A stretch of 64,000 bases of DNA, taken from the NCBI RefSeq assembly GCF_030271515.1, contig NZ_JASCXI010000001.1:124001-188000 (forward strand), written 5' to 3'. The notes under the pieces were generated by a model that worked only from the letters and a program-made list of their open reading frames with translations, was not told the DNA's origin and did not search any database. The stretch is from Erythrobacter oryzae (lineage in GTDB: Bacteria > Pseudomonadota > Alphaproteobacteria > Sphingomonadales > Sphingomonadaceae). Made by a program: the position numbers and the translations under genes. Shown piece by piece: positions 18,611 through 28,362 of the stretch. Each line of letters opens with the position of its first letter. The stretch's first letter is position 1.

Positions 18611-18835
18611 TTACTTCACGATGAAGGGCAGCAGGCCGATCTGGCGCGCGCGCTTGATCGCCTGGGCCAGTTCACGCTGCTTCTTCGCCGAGACGGCGGT
18701 GATGCGCGACGGCACGATCTTGCCACGCTCGGACATGAAGCCCTGCAGCAGGCGCACGTCCTTGTAATCGATCTTGGGGGCGTCCTTGGCCGCGAAGGGG
18801 CAGGACTTGCGGCGGCGGAAAAACGGGCGGGCCAT
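18611..18835 (-). CDS. rpsR: 30S ribosomal protein S18
   Basis: A 74-residue S18 with the signature [10 protein letters not shown] near the N-terminus and [43 protein letters not shown]. It partners S6 on the 30S platform. Its start codon overlaps the last base of rpsF, and rplI follows 14 nt later, the normal bacterial arrangement. Confidence 0.97.
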   Translation of the reverse strand: MARPFFRRRKSCPFAAKDAPKIDYKDVRLLQGFMSERGKIVPSRITAVSAKKQRELAQAIKRARQIGLLPFIVK

Positions 18836-19200
18836 CAGTCGCGCTCCTCACGGGTTTCGCGGCGCTTCCGCTCGCGTTCGTTCTTGCGCATCATCACGCT
18901 GGGGCCTTCCTCGTGCTCTTCCACGCGGATGGTCATGTAGCGGATGATGTCTTCGTTGATGCGGGTCTGGCGCTCGAGCTCGGCGACCACCGAGCCGGGG
19001 GCGTCGATGTTGAGCAGCACGAAGTGCGCCTTGCGGTTGCGCTCGATCTTGTAGGCGAGCGACTTGAGGCCCCAGGTTTCGGTCTTGGTGACCTTGCCGT
19101 TGCCGGCCTCGACGATTTCGGTGGCTTGCGCCGCCAGCGCGTCAACCTGAGCCTGACTCAGATCCTGACGCGCAAGAAAGACGTGCTCGTAGAGCGCCAT
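18835..19200 (-). CDS. rpsF: 30S ribosomal protein S6
   Basis: A 121-residue S6 starting [22 protein letters not shown] with the conserved [13 protein letters not shown] and HFVLLNID strands. The C-terminal tail is highly charged and ends ...RRETREERD. In Escherichia coli S6 the C-terminal Glu-Glu is the RimK acceptor; here the last residue is Asp. A rimK-rimB pair sits about 6 kb away in the same window. First gene of the S6-S18-L9 operon. Confidence 0.97.
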   Translation of the reverse strand: MALYEHVFLARQDLSQAQVDALAAQATEIVEAGNGKVTKTETWGLKSLAYKIERNRKAHFVLLNIDAPGSVVAELERQTRINEDIIRYMTIRVEEHEEGPSVMMRKNERERKRRETREERD

Positions 19201-19408
19201 CTTGCGTCCTTTCTACTTCCTGCCGATCGCTGGCTGATCCGTTCCGAATGAACGGGGCCCCTCCGGCTTTCTTCCATATCCGCAAGGGCGCATCCCAAGC
19301 GAAGCGCGGCCCCTTACAGCTTTGCCCGGCAATTGCAAGTCTTGTCCGCAGGGAACCGGACGGGCAGGCGCGGGGTTTATTGCACGAATCGCAAAGGGGG
19401 AATTGCCT

Positions 19409-20347
19409 GTGCCTTCAGGACTGGTCGCGCTGCTCGACGATATTTCGGTGATTGCCAAGGCGGCTTCGGCCTCGATCGATGACGTCGCGGTCGCCGCGGG
19501 GCGGGCGGGCACCAAGACCGCGGGCGTGGTGATCGACGATGCGGCGGTGACGCCGAGCTATGTCACCGGCCTCTCCCCGGCGCGCGAGTTGCCGATCATC
19601 TGGAAGATCACCAAGGGCAGCCTCAAGAACAAGCTGGTCTTCCTGCTCCCCGGCGCGCTGCTGCTCTCGGAGTTCCTGCCGGCCGCCATCACCTACCTGC
19701 TGATCGTGGGCGGGGCCTTCCTGTGCTATGAGGGCGCGGAGAAGGTGATGGAAAAGCTCGGTTTCGCCAAGCATGGCGAGACACTGGAGGACGAGATCAC
19801 CGATCCCGTCGCCTTCGAGAACGAGCGCGTCACCGGGGCGATCCGCACCGACTTCATCCTTTCGGCCGAGATCATGGCGATCGCGCTCGCCGAAGTCGCC
19901 GACGAGAGCCTCGTCATGCGCGGGGCGGTGCTGGCGCTGGTGGCGGTGGCGGTGACGGTCGCGGTCTACGGCGCGGTCGGGCTGATCGTGAAGCTCGACG
20001 ATATCGGCCTGCACCTGACCAAGAAAGCGAGCGCGGGCGCGCAGGCCTTCGGGCGGTTCCTGCTGCGCTTCGTGCCCAAGCTGCTGGTGGCACTGTCGCT
20101 GATCGGAACGGCGGCGATGCTGTGGGTCGGCGGGCACATCGTGGTCGATAGCCTGCACAAGCTCGGGATCGACTGGTTCTACGCACCCATCCACGGCGCC
20201 GAGCACGCGGTGCATGAGGCAGCGGGCGGGGTGCTCGGGTGGCTGACGGCGACGACGCTGTCGGCGATCTTCGGCCTGATCCTCGGGAGCATCATCGCCT
20301 TTGTCCTGCACAAAGTGCTGGGTGTGGGCGCGGACAAGGCACACTAA
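19409..20347 (+). CDS. DUF808-family inner-membrane protein
   Basis: A 312-residue membrane protein of the DUF808/YedI family. The product starts with VPSGLVALLDDISVIAKAASASIDDVA, the hallmark N-terminus, which fixes the GTG start 8 nt after AAAGGGGG. Several hydrophobic segments follow (LVFLLPGALLLSEFLP, AITYLLIVGGAFLCYEGAEK, and three more towards the C-terminus). The cellular function of the family is not known. It is divergent from rpsF with about 200 nt between. Confidence 0.88.
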   Translation: MPSGLVALLDDISVIAKAASASIDDVAVAAGRAGTKTAGVVIDDAAVTPSYVTGLSPARELPIIWKITKGSLKNKLVFLLPGALLLSEFLPAAITYLLIVGGAFLCYEGAEKVMEKLGFAKHGETLEDEITDPVAFENERVTGAIRTDFILSAEIMAIALAEVADESLVMRGAVLALVAVAVTVAVYGAVGLIVKLDDIGLHLTKKASAGAQAFGRFLLRFVPKLLVALSLIGTAAMLWVGGHIVVDSLHKLGIDWFYAPIHGAEHAVHEAAGGVLGWLTATTLSAIFGLILGSIIAFVLHKVLGVGADKAH

Positions 20348-20359
20348 GCCTCCCGCCCC

Positions 20360-20995
20360 ATGACCACACCCATTCTCTACACCTGCGCGCGCTCGCGCGG
20401 CCTTCGCGCGACCTGGGCAGCGGAGGAGGCGGGGGTCGAGATCGACCTTCGGATCCTGCCGTTCCCGCCACGCTACCTCGCGCCCGACTATCTGGCGATC
20501 AACCCGCTCGGCACTGTGCCGATGCTGGTCGATGGCGAGACGAAGCTGACCGAAAGCTGCGCCATCGCGCATTATCTCGCCACCCGCGATGGCACCACCG
20601 ACCTCGCGGTGGCTCCGGGTGAGCGGGATTACGGCGAATACCTCGACTTCACCTACCACGCCGACGCGACGATCACCTTCCCGCAGACGGTCTACATGCG
20701 CTTCTGCCTGTTCGAGAAGGACAAGGGCTTGCAGGAGGCCGGCCACGCCTATGCCAAGTGGTTCCACAAGCGGTTGGTGAAGGTGGAGGAGCGTCTGCAC
20801 GCACGCGAATACCTGTGCGCCGACCGCTTCACCGTCGCCGACATCTGCGTCGGCTACGCGCTGATCCTCGCCCAGAGCGTCGGGCTGGACGAGGGCGTGC
20901 CCGATAGCCTCAAGGCCTATCGCGAGCGATTGACGGCGCGCCCCGCCTACAGCCGCGCCTTTGCGCGTGAGGAAGAGGGCCGCAAGGCGCTCTAG
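20360..20995 (+). CDS. Glutathione S-transferase family protein
   Basis: A 211-residue GST with an N-terminal thioredoxin fold ([26 protein letters not shown]; cis-Pro NPLGTVPML; glutathione-binding LTESCAI) and a helical C-terminal domain with the [15 protein letters not shown] folding motif. The catalytic position near YTCARS is not the standard serine/tyrosine of well-studied classes, so the reaction is uncertain. It starts 12 nt after the DUF808 gene and its stop overlaps that of the convergent chemoreceptor. Confidence 0.88.
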   Translation: MTTPILYTCARSRGLRATWAAEEAGVEIDLRILPFPPRYLAPDYLAINPLGTVPMLVDGETKLTESCAIAHYLATRDGTTDLAVAPGERDYGEYLDFTYHADATITFPQTVYMRFCLFEKDKGLQEAGHAYAKWFHKRLVKVEERLHAREYLCADRFTVADICVGYALILAQSVGLDEGVPDSLKAYRERLTARPAYSRAFAREEEGRKAL

Positions 20996-22731
20996 GCCGC
21001 GCGGCGGGCTTCATCCGCCCACGCAGGGCCGCCCGCCTCGAGCCGGAAGTCCGCCACCAGCGCTGCGAGGCCCTGCGCCTGCCGCGTGAGGCCGCTCGCC
21101 GCGGCGGTTGCCTGCTCGACCATCGCGGCGTTCTGCTGGGTCATGCGGTCCATCTCGCGCGCAGCGGTGCTGACCTGCTGGAGGCTGTCCGCCTGCACCG
21201 ACGAGGCCTCGGCGATGCGGGCGATGTGTTCGCTGGTGCGCGCGACGTGGGCGAGGATGGCCTCGAAGGCCTCGCCCGTGCGTCCGACCAGCGCGACCCC
21301 GCGCTCGACATGGCCGGCGCTCGCGGTGATCAGCGCGGTGATGTCGCTCGCCGCCTCGGCCGAGCGCTGGGCGAGAGCGCGGACCTCGTTGGCGACGACC
21401 GCGAAGCCCTTGCCGGATTCGCCCGCGCGCGCCGCCTCGACCCCGGCGTTCAATGCCAGCAGGTTGGTCTGGAAGGCGATCCCCTCGATCAGGGTGATGA
21501 TCTGTGCGACCTCGTGGCTCGACTGCTCGATCGCGCTCATCGTCGCCATCGCGTCGCGCACCACCGCGCCGCCGGTGGCGACTTCGGTCTGCGCCTCGCC
21601 GACGGCCTTCTCGGCATCGCGGGCGCTGGCGGCGGTGCCCTGCACCCCGCTCGCGATCTCGCCCATCGCGCTGGTGGTCTGCTCGACCCGCGCGGCCTGC
21701 AATTCGTTGCGCTTGGCCAGATCGTCCGAGGCCGCGTGGATCTCGCCCGCGCCGACCGTCACGCCATCGGCGGCGCTCACCACCTCGCGGATCACCCCTG
21801 CCAGCTCCTGCGCGGTGCGGTTGAAGTTTTCGCGCAGGGACTCGTATTCGCGGCAGAAGGGCGTGTCGATGCGGCAGGTGAGATCGCGTGCGGCGAGCGC
21901 CTTGAGCCCTCCGGCCATCGCGTTAACGATCTTTTCCTGCTCGATGTCGTAGGCCTGCTTGGCCAGAGCCGCCGCGCGGAACACCTCGGCGGCGCGCGCA
22001 ATGTCGCCGATCTCGTCGGTGGTTTCGGCCTCGGGCACGGGCGCGGTGTAGTCCCCGGCGGCGAGCGTCCCGAGCCGCTCGGCCAGCAGCGACAGGCGCG
22101 CGACGATCGCCTTCCTCACCATCACCAGCGTCCATGCCAGCACCGCGAGCGAGAGCAGGGCGAAGAACACCAGCATGATCCAGCTGCTCGATTGCGCCGC
22201 CGCGTTTTCCTGCGCGAGCAGGTCCTCGAACACGAGGCCGATCGCCTCCATCGATTCCTCGAGCGCGTCGAACTTGGCGTTGAATTCGGGGAACAGCGCC
22301 TCGGCTTGCGCGCGGTCGCGGGCGGCGGCTTCGACCATCTTTCTGGCGATCCCGAGATAGGCCTCGACATCGGCATCGGTCTTGGCGAGCAGCGCGATCA
22401 TCTTCTCCTGCCCGGCCGCGTCCGCATCCTTGCGGTTCTCGGCCATGATCTGGCGGTAATTGGCGGCGTATTCGGCCAGGTCCTTGCGCGCCGAGGCGAC
22501 CTGCGCGGCGTTGCCGGTCGCAGCGCCATAGAGCGCGGCATAGACCGCGCCGCGCACCGCATCGTGCATCATGTCGCCCACCATGTGGTTGCGCAGCATC
22601 CCCACCAGCTGCTCGCCGGCGGCATCGCTCTGCATCCGGGCGTGGTCGCGCCATGCGGTGGCGGCGGTCTGCACCAGCGTCAGGCCGAGCAGCACGGCGG
22701 CAAGGATGAGGGCGCGAGTCTTGATCGTCAT
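20992..22731 (-). CDS. Methyl-accepting chemotaxis protein
   Basis: A 579-residue chemoreceptor. TM1 lies at about residues 7-27, a periplasmic four-helix-type sensor region follows, TM2 at about 184-205, then HAMP segments (to about 330) and the cytoplasmic signalling domain with the conserved tip [34 protein letters not shown] written here in parts. It lacks the C-terminal CheR-binding pentapeptide. An ATG after the oprB-like gene gives a normal TM1. No other che or flagellar gene is nearby, so it must feed a distant array. The porin just upstream may point to a nutrient ligand, which is speculative. Confidence 0.92.
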   Translation of the reverse strand: MTIKTRALILAAVLLGLTLVQTAATAWRDHARMQSDAAGEQLVGMLRNHMVGDMMHDAVRGAVYAALYGAATGNAAQVASARKDLAEYAANYRQIMAENRKDADAAGQEKMIALLAKTDADVEAYLGIARKMVEAAARDRAQAEALFPEFNAKFDALEESMEAIGLVFEDLLAQENAAAQSSSWIMLVFFALLSLAVLAWTLVMVRKAIVARLSLLAERLGTLAAGDYTAPVPEAETTDEIGDIARAAEVFRAAALAKQAYDIEQEKIVNAMAGGLKALAARDLTCRIDTPFCREYESLRENFNRTAQELAGVIREVVSAADGVTVGAGEIHAASDDLAKRNELQAARVEQTTSAMGEIASGVQGTAASARDAEKAVGEAQTEVATGGAVVRDAMATMSAIEQSSHEVAQIITLIEGIAFQTNLLALNAGVEAARAGESGKGFAVVANEVRALAQRSAEAASDITALITASAGHVERGVALVGRTGEAFEAILAHVARTSEHIARIAEASSVQADSLQQVSTAAREMDRMTQQNAAMVEQATAAASGLTRQAQGLAALVADFRLEAGGPAWADEARRAA

Positions 22732-22766
22732 GCTGGGGGATTCCCGGAAGAATGGCTGGGGCAGGC

Positions 22767-24005
22767 TTACCGGCTCGCGGCGCCGGTGAGGATGAAGCGC
22801 AGGGCGAAGATCACGCCGTCGCGCGCGCCCGGCGTGTGGTCGGAGCTCACGACATATTGCCCGTCGAGCTGGAGCGTCAGCCACGGGGCGAGGCGGTCGG
22901 CATAGGTGAGCTCGAAGCCGGTTTCGGTGCGGCCACGGGTGATGCCGGCGTCGGCCTCGTTGCGGCGGAATTTGTCGGTGAGGTAGGCCTGATTGGCGCC
23001 TGCGGAGAACTGGCCGTCGGGCCGTCCGGGGAAGGGGGCATTGACCAGCACGCCCGCCTGCCAGCCGCCCGAATAGGGCGTGGTGTCGCCGTCCGAGATC
23101 CCGGCGCGCAGGAACAGGCTGGCCGCTGGGGTGTCGGGCTCGGCGGCCTGTGTCGCCGTGCCGATGGGCACTTCGAGCAGCAGATAGCCCCCCTGTGCGC
23201 GCTGGCGCAGCGGGTCGCCTGCGGGATCGAGCAGCCGCAAATCGTCCTGCCGGTTTGTATAGGTCCACGCCCCCAGCGCCAGCTTGCCGAAACGCGTGAA
23301 CCCCGCCTCGCCGATCATCAGCGCCCCCTCGCGAAGCATTGCCGGAATGCCGCCCTTGTCGCCCAGCACGCCGCTTTCGGCGTTGACCAGCGCGAGGCTG
23401 GCGTAAGTCTCGGGGGTGGGCTCGACATGGACCATCAGCGTCAGCGCGGTCGAGGGGAAGATCGCGGGGCCATTGGGGCCGGTCGCCGCCAGCTCGCTGC
23501 CGATCCCGAAGGCGGGCGCGATCAGCAGTCCGGCTGCGTCGTTGCTGTAGAATTCGGCATTGAGGTCGATGAACCCCGCCGCCACCCGCAGCGGCGCATC
23601 GGCGAACTGTTTCGACAGGTAGAACTGGTAGAGCTTGACGCGGTTCTGCGCGACCTCGGCATTGTCGATGCCCTGGAGCGTGCCCGCCAGCATATTGGGC
23701 TCGCGGCCCGTGCCCGCGATCACCTCGCCGACCAGCTCGGTGCCCTGCCACCCCGCCGCCGCCGAGAGATCGAGCGTGCCGGTCAGCGTCAGCAGATCGA
23801 CATGGCGCACGCCGCTGCGCTCGCCTTGCGCCACGCCGACGATGTCGAGCACATATTCGCCCTCGAGCGTGAAGGCGGGTGCATTCTCTGCATCCTCGCC
23901 ATCCTCGGCGTGCAAGGGGGTTGCGGGCAGGGTGCTCGCCGCGAGCAGCAGGATGCAGCGCCGCAGCGCCAGCGGAGTTTTTGCAGGGGCCGTCGGGTGC
24001 TGCAT
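22767..24005 (-). CDS. OprB-like carbohydrate-selective porin
   Basis: A 412-residue protein with a signal peptide ending near PLHA-E and beta-barrel composition (alternating aromatic/polar strands, C-terminal [13 protein letters not shown]). Motifs such as [43 protein letters not shown] and [25 protein letters not shown] match the OprB family of outer-membrane sugar porins. The final residue is not the usual aromatic, which is a little unusual for a barrel. It precedes the chemoreceptor by 35 nt and may be co-transcribed with it. Confidence 0.82.
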   Translation of the reverse strand: MQHPTAPAKTPLALRRCILLLAASTLPATPLHAEDGEDAENAPAFTLEGEYVLDIVGVAQGERSGVRHVDLLTLTGTLDLSAAAGWQGTELVGEVIAGTGREPNMLAGTLQGIDNAEVAQNRVKLYQFYLSKQFADAPLRVAAGFIDLNAEFYSNDAAGLLIAPAFGIGSELAATGPNGPAIFPSTALTLMVHVEPTPETYASLALVNAESGVLGDKGGIPAMLREGALMIGEAGFTRFGKLALGAWTYTNRQDDLRLLDPAGDPLRQRAQGGYLLLEVPIGTATQAAEPDTPAASLFLRAGISDGDTTPYSGGWQAGVLVNAPFPGRPDGQFSAGANQAYLTDKFRRNEADAGITRGRTETGFELTYADRLAPWLTLQLDGQYVVSSDHTPGARDGVIFALRFILTGAASR

Positions 24006-24069
24006 GGCCTTGCCCTCGATGCAAGACCGCGCCGGGGTGGTGGGGCCGGCTTCCCGAAGTCTTGCGATA

Positions 24070-24086
24070 CTTGCAGGTTATGCAAG
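24070..24086 (-). promoter_or_regulatory. Inverted repeat upstream of the porin gene
   Basis: A perfect inverted repeat CTTGCA-N5-TGCAAG lies 65 nt before the porin start codon, with a further CTTGC at 24061-24065. It is a candidate operator or activator site for the porin (and possibly the chemoreceptor). No recognised consensus could be assigned. Confidence 0.4.
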
Positions 24087-24147
24087 GCCCGCTAAGCCGG
24101 GGTGAGGCGTGCCCCTCGGCAGCATCCCTAGGGGAAAGTCACGGGGG

Positions 24148-25689
24148 TCAGGCGGCCTGGTCGGGGCTGACGGGGCGTGCCGAGAGTTCGCGGCGCAGCA
24201 GCTTGCCGATCGGATCGCGCGGCAAGGTTTCGACGAATTCGATATAGCGCGGGCGCTTGTAACCCGCGATCTGGCCCTTGAAGCGGGCGGTGATTTCCTC
24301 GCGGGTGAGGGTCTGCCCGGGCTTCAGCACCACGAAGGCCTTGACCGCCTCGCCCCATTGCCGGTCGGGCACGCCGCAGCAGCCTGCGTCCGCGACCTCG
24401 GGCATGGCGGCGAAGATGGCGTCGACCTCGGCGGGGTAGACGTTCTCGCCGCCGGTCTTGATCAGCTCCTTGGCGCGGCCCAGCAGATAGCCGCGCCCGC
24501 GTTCATCCATCGTGCCGAGGTCGCCGGTGCGCAGCCAGCCGTGGCCTAGGGCAGCCTCGGAGGCCTCGGGATTGCGCCAATAGCCGAGCATGACCGAGGG
24601 GCCGCGCAGGCACAGTTCACCCTCTTCGCCGGAGGGTAGGTGGTTGCCCTCGGGATCGAGCACGGTCATCGTGACATGCGGCAGCGTCCAGCCGATCGAG
24701 CGCGGGGCCTCGAGCATTTGCGGGTAGTCGATGAAGGTCGCAAAGCCGCAGATCTCGGTCTGGCCGTAGCCGCCGACGACGCGGGCGTCCCACTCCTTCT
24801 CGATGAATTCATACATCTGCGGCCGCCCCATGCCCGCCCCGCCGGTGTAATTGGTGAGCGGCATCCGGCCCGCGCGCACGGGGTTCATCGCCTGCCAAGG
24901 GAAGCTGATGGTGGGAAAGGCGCTGGTGGTGGTGCAGCCCTCGCGGTGGAGCAGCTCGAGGATCGCGGCGCTGTCATCATCGCGGCCCGCGAACACCGAT
25001 GTGCCTCCGCAGGCGAGCATCGCGGCGACCTGCTGCATCCCCACCACATGGAACAGCGGATTGACCGAGAGCAGCACCTCGTCGGCGGTGAAGCGGCGAT
25101 GCTGTGCGAAGCCGAGCGCGCTCGCGGCGACCGCGCTCCCTGCCTGAAGGCAGCCCTTGGGTCGCCCGGTCGTGCCGCTGGTGTACATCATGTAAAGCGG
25201 ACGATCAGGCGGCAAGTTGAGCCCGAAATCATAAGTGTGTTGGATCGGCCCGAGGGTGGTTCCTACAACAGTCTCGAAAAATCCGTCCCCTGCATGACTT
25301 TCATCAACTTGATGCACTTCTCCTGCCTCAGCGCCTTGTAAAAGCTCGAAAAAACGCGGGGAAGCGAAGGTCATAGCGGGCTCGGCATTGCCGCAGATCC
25401 ACGCCAGTTCCGCCGGGGCGAGGCGCCAATTGAGCAGCACCGCGATCGCCCCGATCCGGCCTGCGGCCAGCAGGATCGTGAGGAACGGCGCGCCGTCGGT
25501 CAGCAGCAGCGCAACCCGGTCGCCCGGCGCGATACCGCGCGCGAGCATCCAGCGGGCGAGGTTGGTCACCCGTGCATCAAGCTCGGCCCATGTGAGGCGC
25601 TGGGTTCCGTCAACGGTCGCAAGCCGGTGGCCATGACGCTGCGCGCAGTTCGCCAGCAGCGTGTCGAGCGAGAAGTCGCGGGGTTGCAT
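24148..25689 (-). CDS. AMP-binding acyl-CoA synthetase
   Basis: A 513-residue adenylate-forming enzyme with all core motifs: YTSGTTGRPKG at residues 169-179 (P-loop), GGYGQTE (A5), GWLRTGDLG (A7), GRAKELIKTGGENVYPAEVD (A8) and a C-terminal PRDPIGKLLRR lysine (A10). It activates a carboxylic acid to acyl-AMP and acyl-CoA; chain length is not predictable here. I prefer the ATG giving MQPRDFSLDTLL; an in-frame ATG 24 nt upstream exists. It probably starts 36 nt after the small zinc-ribbon gene. Confidence 0.92.
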   Translation of the reverse strand: MQPRDFSLDTLLANCAQRHGHRLATVDGTQRLTWAELDARVTNLARWMLARGIAPGDRVALLLTDGAPFLTILLAAGRIGAIAVLLNWRLAPAELAWICGNAEPAMTFASPRFFELLQGAEAGEVHQVDESHAGDGFFETVVGTTLGPIQHTYDFGLNLPPDRPLYMMYTSGTTGRPKGCLQAGSAVAASALGFAQHRRFTADEVLLSVNPLFHVVGMQQVAAMLACGGTSVFAGRDDDSAAILELLHREGCTTTSAFPTISFPWQAMNPVRAGRMPLTNYTGGAGMGRPQMYEFIEKEWDARVVGGYGQTEICGFATFIDYPQMLEAPRSIGWTLPHVTMTVLDPEGNHLPSGEEGELCLRGPSVMLGYWRNPEASEAALGHGWLRTGDLGTMDERGRGYLLGRAKELIKTGGENVYPAEVDAIFAAMPEVADAGCCGVPDRQWGEAVKAFVVLKPGQTLTREEITARFKGQIAGYKRPRYIEFVETLPRDPIGKLLRRELSARPVSPDQAA

Positions 25690-25725
25690 GGATGCGAGGC
25701 TAACCTGCCGCAAGCCGCGCGCCCA

Positions 25726-25977
25726 TCAGCGATTTTGCGAAGGGGGGCTGGCCGCCAGATCCTCGCCGCAGCGGGTGCATAAGCGGTTGGGCCAAGGGAC
25801 GACGAAAGGCCCGCGAAAGAAGGCGTTCTTGCCGCATCGCGGGCAATTGAACCGCAGCATCGGCGCATTGGCGATCAGTAGCATGACGATCGCCGCAGCG
25901 AAGGCGAGGGTCGAGTGACCGTAAAGCCGGTCGGTCGCCAGCACCAGCAGCACCGCCAGCGCCAGCACCCCCAGCAT
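25726..25977 (-). CDS. Small membrane protein with a zinc ribbon
   Basis: An 83-residue protein of unknown function. Two hydrophobic segments in the first 40 residues are followed by two CxxC knuckles (CPRCGKNAF and CTRCGED) that should bind zinc. It lies between the Mur ligase and the acyl-CoA synthetase on the same strand. No upstream ATG, GTG or TTG exists in frame before the Mur-ligase stop, so this start is the only reasonable one. Confidence 0.65.
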   Translation of the reverse strand: MLGVLALAVLLVLATDRLYGHSTLAFAAAIVMLLIANAPMLRFNCPRCGKNAFFRGPFVVPWPNRLCTRCGEDLAASPPSQNR

Positions 25978-26012
25978 CCGCCACGCATGGGCCCGCGCGC
26001 GGGCGTGGAGGC

Positions 26013-27440
26013 TCAGCGAAGGCGGGCGAGGATCGATCGCGCGAACTCCGTCAGCGTGTCGTCACGCGCGCCCATCACCGCGATCCGGTCCCCGGGCCGG
26101 GCGAGGGCGAGGATGCGCTCTCCGCAGGCCTCGCGCGATGCGATGTGTTCGGCCTTGCCGCCTGCCGCGTTGACCAGATCGACGATCCGCTCGGTGCCCA
26201 CCGAACGGTCCACCGAACCGCCGAAATAGACCGGATCGCACATGATCGTGATGTCATCGGGGCCGAGCTCGCGCGCGAAGGTCTGCGCGAGCTCCTCGCC
26301 CATCTGGCGCAAGGGGCCGTAGCCGTGGGGCTGGAAGAAGGCGATCACCTTGCCGGGGGTGACCTTGAGGGTGCGCAGGGTGGCGGCGCATTTCTCGGGG
26401 TTGTGGCCGAAGTCGTCGATCACGCTGATGCCGCCCGGCGAGGTGCCGATCACGTCGAAGCGCCGCGCGAGGCCCTTGAAGCCGCGCAGGGCATAGGCCG
26501 CGTGGCCCACACCGATCCCCGCCGCGCTCGCCGCCGCGATCGCCGCGAGCGCATTGGAGAGGTTGTGCATCCCCGGCATCGGCAGGATCAGCGGGAACAT
26601 CTCGCGCCGCCGGTTGTCGACCACCGCCGCGCGGATGCCCAGTTCGCTCATGTCGATCGAATCCGGCTCGACCGAAATGTCGGCACCCTTGGCCCTGATC
26701 CCGAAGGTCACCTTGCGGGCAGCGCGGGGGAGCAGATAGCCGGCCTCCACGGAATCGAGGTTGATCACCGCCGTCCCCGACGTGCCGACGAAGTCCCCGA
26801 ACAGCACCCGCAATTCCTCGATGCTCTTGTGATCGAGGCTGACATTGAGCAGCACGCCCACCGTCGGGCGGTAGAGCGCGATCGACCCGTCGCTTTCGTC
26901 GACTTCGCTGACGAACACCCCCGCGCTCCCGATCCGCGCCGAGGCGAAGGGGTTGGCGGGGGAGACGAAGTTCTTCATCACCGCCCCGTTCATCACCGTG
27001 GGATCGTGCCCCGCCTCGGCGAGGATCCAGGCGATCATGCCCGTCACGGTCGACTTGCCCGAGGTGCCGCCCACCGCGACCGAGAAATCGGCGGCGTTGA
27101 ACAGGCGCGAGAGCAATTCGGCGCGGCTCAGGCGCGCGCAGCCCAGTGCCTTGGCGCGGGCGACTTCGGGGACGGTGTCCTCGATCGCGGCCGAGGCGAC
27201 GAGCACTTGCTCTGCCGAAGTCACCCCGCTGCCGTCCTGCGGAAACAGGGTAAAGCCGTTCGCTTCCATCCATGCGAACTTCTCGGGGGGCCGGCCCTGA
27301 TCGCGGCTGCGGTCGGAGCCCGCGACCGGGTGGCCCAGCCCGTGCGCGATCTGGGCGAGAGGGAGCATCCCGGACCCGCCGATGCCGCAAAAGAACAGCG
27401 GCCGCCCTGCAAGCGGCTCCGACGAGGCCGTGTTATCCAT
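26013..27440 (-). CDS. mpl: Mur ligase family protein, probable Mpl-type murein tripeptide ligase
   Basis: A 475-residue ATP-dependent Mur ligase: N-terminal FFCGIGGSGMLPLAQIAHGLGHPVAGSDRS in parts, P-loop GGTSGKSTVTG, central NVSLDHKSIEEL and C-terminal DDFGHNPEKCAATL. The N-terminal domain resembles MurC, but MurC itself belongs to the dcw cluster, absent here. The gene is divergent from an LD-carboxypeptidase with a 56-nt gap, which suggests that it re-ligates the recycled tripeptide to UDP-MurNAc (Mpl role). A second MurC-like enzyme cannot be excluded without alignment. Confidence 0.75.
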   Translation of the reverse strand: MDNTASSEPLAGRPLFFCGIGGSGMLPLAQIAHGLGHPVAGSDRSRDQGRPPEKFAWMEANGFTLFPQDGSGVTSAEQVLVASAAIEDTVPEVARAKALGCARLSRAELLSRLFNAADFSVAVGGTSGKSTVTGMIAWILAEAGHDPTVMNGAVMKNFVSPANPFASARIGSAGVFVSEVDESDGSIALYRPTVGVLLNVSLDHKSIEELRVLFGDFVGTSGTAVINLDSVEAGYLLPRAARKVTFGIRAKGADISVEPDSIDMSELGIRAAVVDNRRREMFPLILPMPGMHNLSNALAAIAAASAAGIGVGHAAYALRGFKGLARRFDVIGTSPGGISVIDDFGHNPEKCAATLRTLKVTPGKVIAFFQPHGYGPLRQMGEELAQTFARELGPDDITIMCDPVYFGGSVDRSVGTERIVDLVNAAGGKAEHIASREACGERILALARPGDRIAVMGARDDTLTEFARSILARLR

Positions 27441-27496
27441 ATGAGGCTTGGTTATTGGCTTGCACGCCCCCTGACAAGCGCCATAGGCTGCGCTCC

Positions 27497-28327
27497 ATGA
27501 CGAATATCGCCATTTGTGCGCCCGCAACGCCGATCACCCGCGAACAGAGCGATGCGCTCGAGGCGCTGGTGGCGGCCGAGTTCCCGGGCCACCGCGTCAC
27601 CTTCCACGACCAGTGCTTCGAGCGGGCGGGGCACTTTGCGGGCGATGATCTGAGGCGGCTCTCCGCGCTGCTCGAATTCGCCAATGATCCGGCCTTCGAT
27701 GTCGTGTGGTTCGCCAAGGGCGGCTACGGCTCGAACCGCATCGCGCAAGCCGCGGTGGCGCAGATGAACCGCGCGGCGCGGACCAAGACCTATATCGGCT
27801 TTTCGGATGCCGGTTACCTGCTCGCCGCGCTCTACCGCGAACGCATCGGGCAGAGCGTCCACGGCCACATGCCGGTGAGCGCGCGCTCGGAAGGGGGCAA
27901 GGAGGCCATCAGGCGCGTGCTGCGCTGGCTCGAGGGCGACACCAGCGGGCTGGAGCCGAGCCTCGACGGGGTGACGCCCGCGGCCGCCTTCAACCTCATC
28001 ACGCTGGCGATGATCGCAGGCACGCCGATGATGCCCGACCTTACTGGCCATGTGCTGATGGTCGAGGAAGTGTCCGAACACATGTATTCGGTCGACCGCC
28101 TGTTCTTCCACCTTGCCGGAACCCTGCCGCGGCTTGCTGGCCTGAGGCTCGGCTATGTCACCGATGTGCCGGAAAACTACGTCGAATTCGGCCAGAATGA
28201 AGAGGATATCGCGCGCTTCTGGTGCGACCGGATGGGCGTGCCCTACCTCGGCCGGGCCGAGATCGGGCACACTTCTGCCAACAGGGTTGTGCCCTTCGGC
28301 CTTGCCAGCCCGCCCGCGCGGACGTAA
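27497..28327 (+). CDS. ldcA: LD-carboxypeptidase (S66 family)
   Basis: A 276-residue S66 peptidase that removes the terminal D-Ala from murein tetrapeptides in the cytoplasm. The Ser nucleophile region is YIGFSDAGYLL, the Glu lies in MVEEVSEHMYSVDR, and the His in IGHTSANRVVPFG, together forming the Ser-Glu-His set of this family. The substrate-recognition WFAKGGYGSNRI loop is present. It is divergent from the Mur ligase and begins at the ATG of MTNIAICAPATPI. It does not carry a signal peptide, in line with recycling. Confidence 0.9.
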   Translation: MTNIAICAPATPITREQSDALEALVAAEFPGHRVTFHDQCFERAGHFAGDDLRRLSALLEFANDPAFDVVWFAKGGYGSNRIAQAAVAQMNRAARTKTYIGFSDAGYLLAALYRERIGQSVHGHMPVSARSEGGKEAIRRVLRWLEGDTSGLEPSLDGVTPAAAFNLITLAMIAGTPMMPDLTGHVLMVEEVSEHMYSVDRLFFHLAGTLPRLAGLRLGYVTDVPENYVEFGQNEEDIARFWCDRMGVPYLGRAEIGHTSANRVVPFGLASPPART

Positions 28328-28362
28328 CGGCGCGCCCCAATTCACAACGGATGGGGTCAGAC

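Noticed and set aside
19201..19408. Strong promoter for the rpsF operon
   Set aside because: A CTTGCA-like -35 with a TAAGGG-like -10 is visible on the minus strand, but the match is too weak to annotate.
22732..24024. N-terminal extension of the chemoreceptor frame across the porin gene
   Set aside because: It lies in a different frame on the same strand as the porin gene and lacks any protein motif; the receptor begins with a normal TM1 at 22731.
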